NCBI RefSeq assembly: GCF_050908995.1
Contig: NC_135133.1
Span: 6,986,001-7,050,000 of the forward strand
Direction: 5' to 3'
Length of the DNA: 64,000 nt
Source of the DNA: Andrena cerasifolii
Lineage: Eukaryota > Arthropoda > Insecta > Hymenoptera > Andrenidae
Shown here: positions 60,807 through 64,000 of the stretch, one piece after another
How positions within the stretch are numbered: the stretch's first letter is position 1
Layout of the letters: each line of letters starts with the position of its first letter
Position numbers and translations under genes: made by a program
Notes under the pieces: model-generated
Told to the model about the DNA's origin: nothing
The model's input: the letters and a program-made list of their open reading frames with translations, nothing else
Database searches by the model: none

Positions 60807-63800
60807 TGCGTGACGTGTCTACCCCCTTAAGTCAACTTTACACGAGTCTTCGTTAAAGTCTTGTTCAACATTTTTCTCGATTGCTTTCCATTTTCATGAA
60901 AAATGGGGGAGGCAGAAGACTCGTCGAGTAATAAGAGAAAATCGATTTGGGTTTAGAAACTATCGTTTTCATTCGTGGTTGCCAGCCAGGATCAACCGCG
61001 CGCAATTACAAAGCGCGTGAGCGCACGCACCACGCGGCCAATGACATTTCCTTCCATTTTCCTTCGAACGCCGGGGGCAGTGCGCCGTCATCATCATCGC
61101 CTTCGCGAAAAGGAGTCGCGGAACAATGCGAGCCGCGTCAGAGTGATCACGATTTCGCAGTTCTTCGCGCGTGCAATTGCGTGCGCGTGCACTGTGTCGC
61201 TTGCATTGCTGCGCTTCCATGGCTCTGTGCTCGAAAGCGTCGATAAATTCTTGGATCCCGTCTTTCTCCGCAGAAACGATTTGCCTACGATGTTTTCGAT
61301 CGCTCTTTCTTGCCGCCTTAATTTTCACGTAGCTTTTACAAGTAGTAGGAAAATGGAATTTCCTTTACCTTTCATGCTGATTCACTGAACCCTCTGAGAT
61401 TAAGCAGATAAGCAATATCCCCGAAGCAGGAACAGGTACACTATCGCTTAAAAATGTTAGAGTATTTGTTAAGTTTAATAAAACTGAAAATGGGAAAATT
61501 TTTCACGTGGCTGTGATCCAATTTGAATATTCCTTAGCTCATAGCAATCGTTCCATTCGAATTTTATTGTCTTGAAGTGGCGTTTGAATTATACTTCGAG
61601 CATTGTCATCATTATTATTCAATTATTATTACTGACAGCGCTGTCCGCCTTCTGAGATATAACTATGTATCGATCAATGTGGTTCAAAGGTTTTCTTGTT
61701 AAGCAAACGATTGTGAAATATATAACGAATGTTAAAACGTAAAGTTACTAATATTAAACAATTTTTACGTGAAATATTGAATATACGTAACTTACGAGGA
61801 TCTCAACACTTCGATCACGTGAAAAGGAACTATAACACCCTTATCTGTGGATTAAAGTGGCAAAGCTACGCAGATATTAAAAAAAAGGTAGTACCGATCT
61901 AATAAATACAAATCGTTGAATTTTTTTGCAATATCTTAGTTGACAGTGTTTTAAATTGAAAGAAAGTTCTGCTGCATCGGTCTGAAACGATCATGCGATC
62001 TCCGCCGAGAAAGATACGGGAATGATACAATGAGGTGATACATCGTGTAAAAAAGGAGCGCTATAAACCTTTTCCCCGTGGCATGGCCATGAAGCGACCG
62101 GTATCACTCATCTACCGTGTCTTCTCTCCTCCTCTTCCCGTTGACTTCCTGTCCAGCATTAACCGGGTGTCGGATTACCGCGTTCCATTCCTAAGCTGCC
62201 ACAGAAACAGACAGCTTAATCCAGGCCGATTTACCTAAGCGACTAGTCGATCGAATGCGATCAGAGGCAGCGTTCCGAAAAGAATAAAAAGGGATGGATA
62301 TACTCGATTCGCGTTAAGGATGCAGTCGTAGCTCGGCTACTATTCGCGGTTTAATCGAATTACTGTGGATATTAAAGAGTAAACAAGAAGATCAATAATC
62401 CGGATGCAATTAACAATCAGGATGGCGAGGAAATATTTATATAGGTCAGTAGCCTTCTGGTGCCAATGCTTTTCAGCGCAAAACTGTACAGTTTTCTGTA
62501 TGCCTAAAAGTCTTAGTACCTTCCCTGAACCTATTATGAAACTCGTTGAAAATTCAAATTAGGTGAAACGTCCAACGAAATTCCCACGAATCGATAGAAA
62601 TCCTGAAGATACTCCAAGGCGTTGGGCCAATGGGACTCGCTGTAACATTTTGCGCATTCAGACTTCTTAGCGTTTGGGGAGTAAGACCGCCGAGTGTAAA
62701 TCCAATTGTAAAGCAAATAAACAATTTCAAAAAAGCCTTGTAGAATCCTCTTCTAAATGTGCAGTGACTACACCAAGTACAGTAGTAGTATTTTAGTAAA
62801 TATTTGTTCTCAAAGTCTTGCGAATACTACTTAACCTAATGTTAACTGAACCACGAGCGAAAGAATTTTAACCGATCTACGCCTCGATTTCGAGCACGGC
62901 TGTAAGAAAGCTGACCAGCATCGTGGATCGTAAATTGCCACAAAAATAAGTACGAATTTAATTATCGTTCGCGGCCATAAATCTCTCTACTTCCGACGCT
63001 AAAAGTCACCGGTGCACCTCGATCAAACGTGCGTACAGGGTTCTTGACCGGTGCGAGTCGAAATGCAGCGAGGGTGTGTAAGGTCTATGGGCCTCGCGTA
63101 CGCTGCGCCCATGGCTATTCAGGGGGTTAGCGAGACGATAAAGCGGTCTGCACACTGGGAGATAGTCCTGTCGCCTTGAGGGGCAACGAGTCTCGTGTTC
63201 TCCAAGGGCGTCCGTAGACTTTATTCCAGAGGGAGAGGCGAGCAACTTCGGAAACTGGTCAAGTTGACAGGCGACGATAGGTTGCTTATTTGGGCCCATT
63301 CTGAAGCGCCAATTTAATTCAGAATTTAAAATTAAAATAAACAAATATTCACTGTTTTAGTACAAACTTAATAAGGATTAGTTTTTAAAAATAAGCGAGT
63401 TTTTTCTCAAGCTAGGGGGGACTTTTTAAGCGAACTTCTTAGCTCCACGCGATATGTAGATCTGATAGATGCTGGAGACTTGTTAGACATGACGAATATT
63501 TTATCAGAAACATTATCACAGGTCCCTACATTTAAATATTATTCAGAGAAAAACAGGGACGCAGTCAGAGCCACGGACAGAAGTAACAGGGTGATAAATT
63601 AATAATAAGCATACCAAATCCTTTAAACAAGACTGGAACAAATAGGGCAGTGCTTTGATAACCAGAGACACTCAGTGAAGTTAATAAAGTCTCTGTCCAC
63701 TCCTTCGCCCAGTCGATAAAACGCGTTAACCTCAGTCTGTCCAGCAGCCGAAAGCAACGAACGCTAAAAAGTGAAAAGGAATCTGGTTAACCCAGTGTGC

Positions 63801-64000
63801 GCGTCGTCTAACAGCGATTAACTCGCTATGTTATGTCTCCAGGATCCTGAGCGACCGTTTTACGATCCGTCGCTCGGCGTCGCGCGAGGTGTTCCCCCTG
63901 AAATGATCCTGATTTCGAGTGCCGAGGATATTTACATCGTCGCAATCCGGCCTCAACGGCCGTCTCGCTTTAAAGAAAGATTTCCTCGCCGATCTTGATC
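60807..64000. other. Right flank of the satellite, no supported gene
   Basis: The satellite stops abruptly and unrelated single-copy-like sequence follows. A CpG-rich patch at about 60990-61260 and another at about 63000-63260 contain open frames of 99-137 codons without recognisable motifs. No gene, RNA or mobile element is supported. Confidence 0.3.

Noticed and set aside
62996..63344. 112-codon - strand frame in a CpG-rich patch
   Set aside because: It looked possibly exon-like, but no family was recognised and no conserved splice partner was found in the window.

Overview
The window looks like nuclear DNA of an insect, most likely a hymenopteran. It has split genes with GT-AG introns, long CpG-rich intergenic DNA, insect-type kinase genes and several families of small non-autonomous transposons. 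The species cannot be named from the sequence. There is no operon, CRISPR array or bacterial signal, and I recognised no tRNA or rRNA gene.

Three protein genes can be supported. (1) The window opens inside the 3' part of an SLC44 / choline transporter-like gene on the + strand (five exons, ending at 931). (2) A complete SNRK-type serine/threonine kinase lies on the - strand (16368 down to 8006, seven coding exons, 1077 codons). It has an LKB1-type activation loop, a UBA-like segment and a long low-complexity tail. (3) A meng-po / SBK1-type kinase lies on the + strand (34178 to 38603, five coding exons, 800 codons). The two kinases are divergently oriented, about 18 kb apart. Nothing in the sequence shows that they act together.

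The rest is non-coding. Between genes and within introns are three copies of a ~285-bp MITE with piggyBac-type TTAA target sites (15516, 18936, 23447). There is also a ~650-bp inverted-repeat element at 22646, a ~467-bp element with its own internal tandem repeat at 2591, and a candidate mini-Helitron at 43063. Other repeats are a 49-bp-arm foldback at 32750, a pair of dispersed repeats (12254 and 31166), a 150-bp tandem duplication at 14846 and a 30-bp minisatellite at 28255.

The most striking part is a 13.1-kb satellite array from about 47701 to 60806. Its first half is 36 head-to-tail 170-bp monomers with a higher-order pattern of monomer types. Each monomer carries a 25-bp imperfect inverted repeat whose arms alternate about every 85 bp. 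In the second half, six composite blocks (period mainly 1118 bp) carry a different tandem repeat of 151 bp inserted exactly between the two inverted arms of a monomer. Each 151-bp unit has a GTAAGT donor-like site and a TTTTTTTCAG acceptor-like site bounding a 108-nt segment. This suggests a transposon-like, TIR-flanked unit that was captured and amplified as a satellite.
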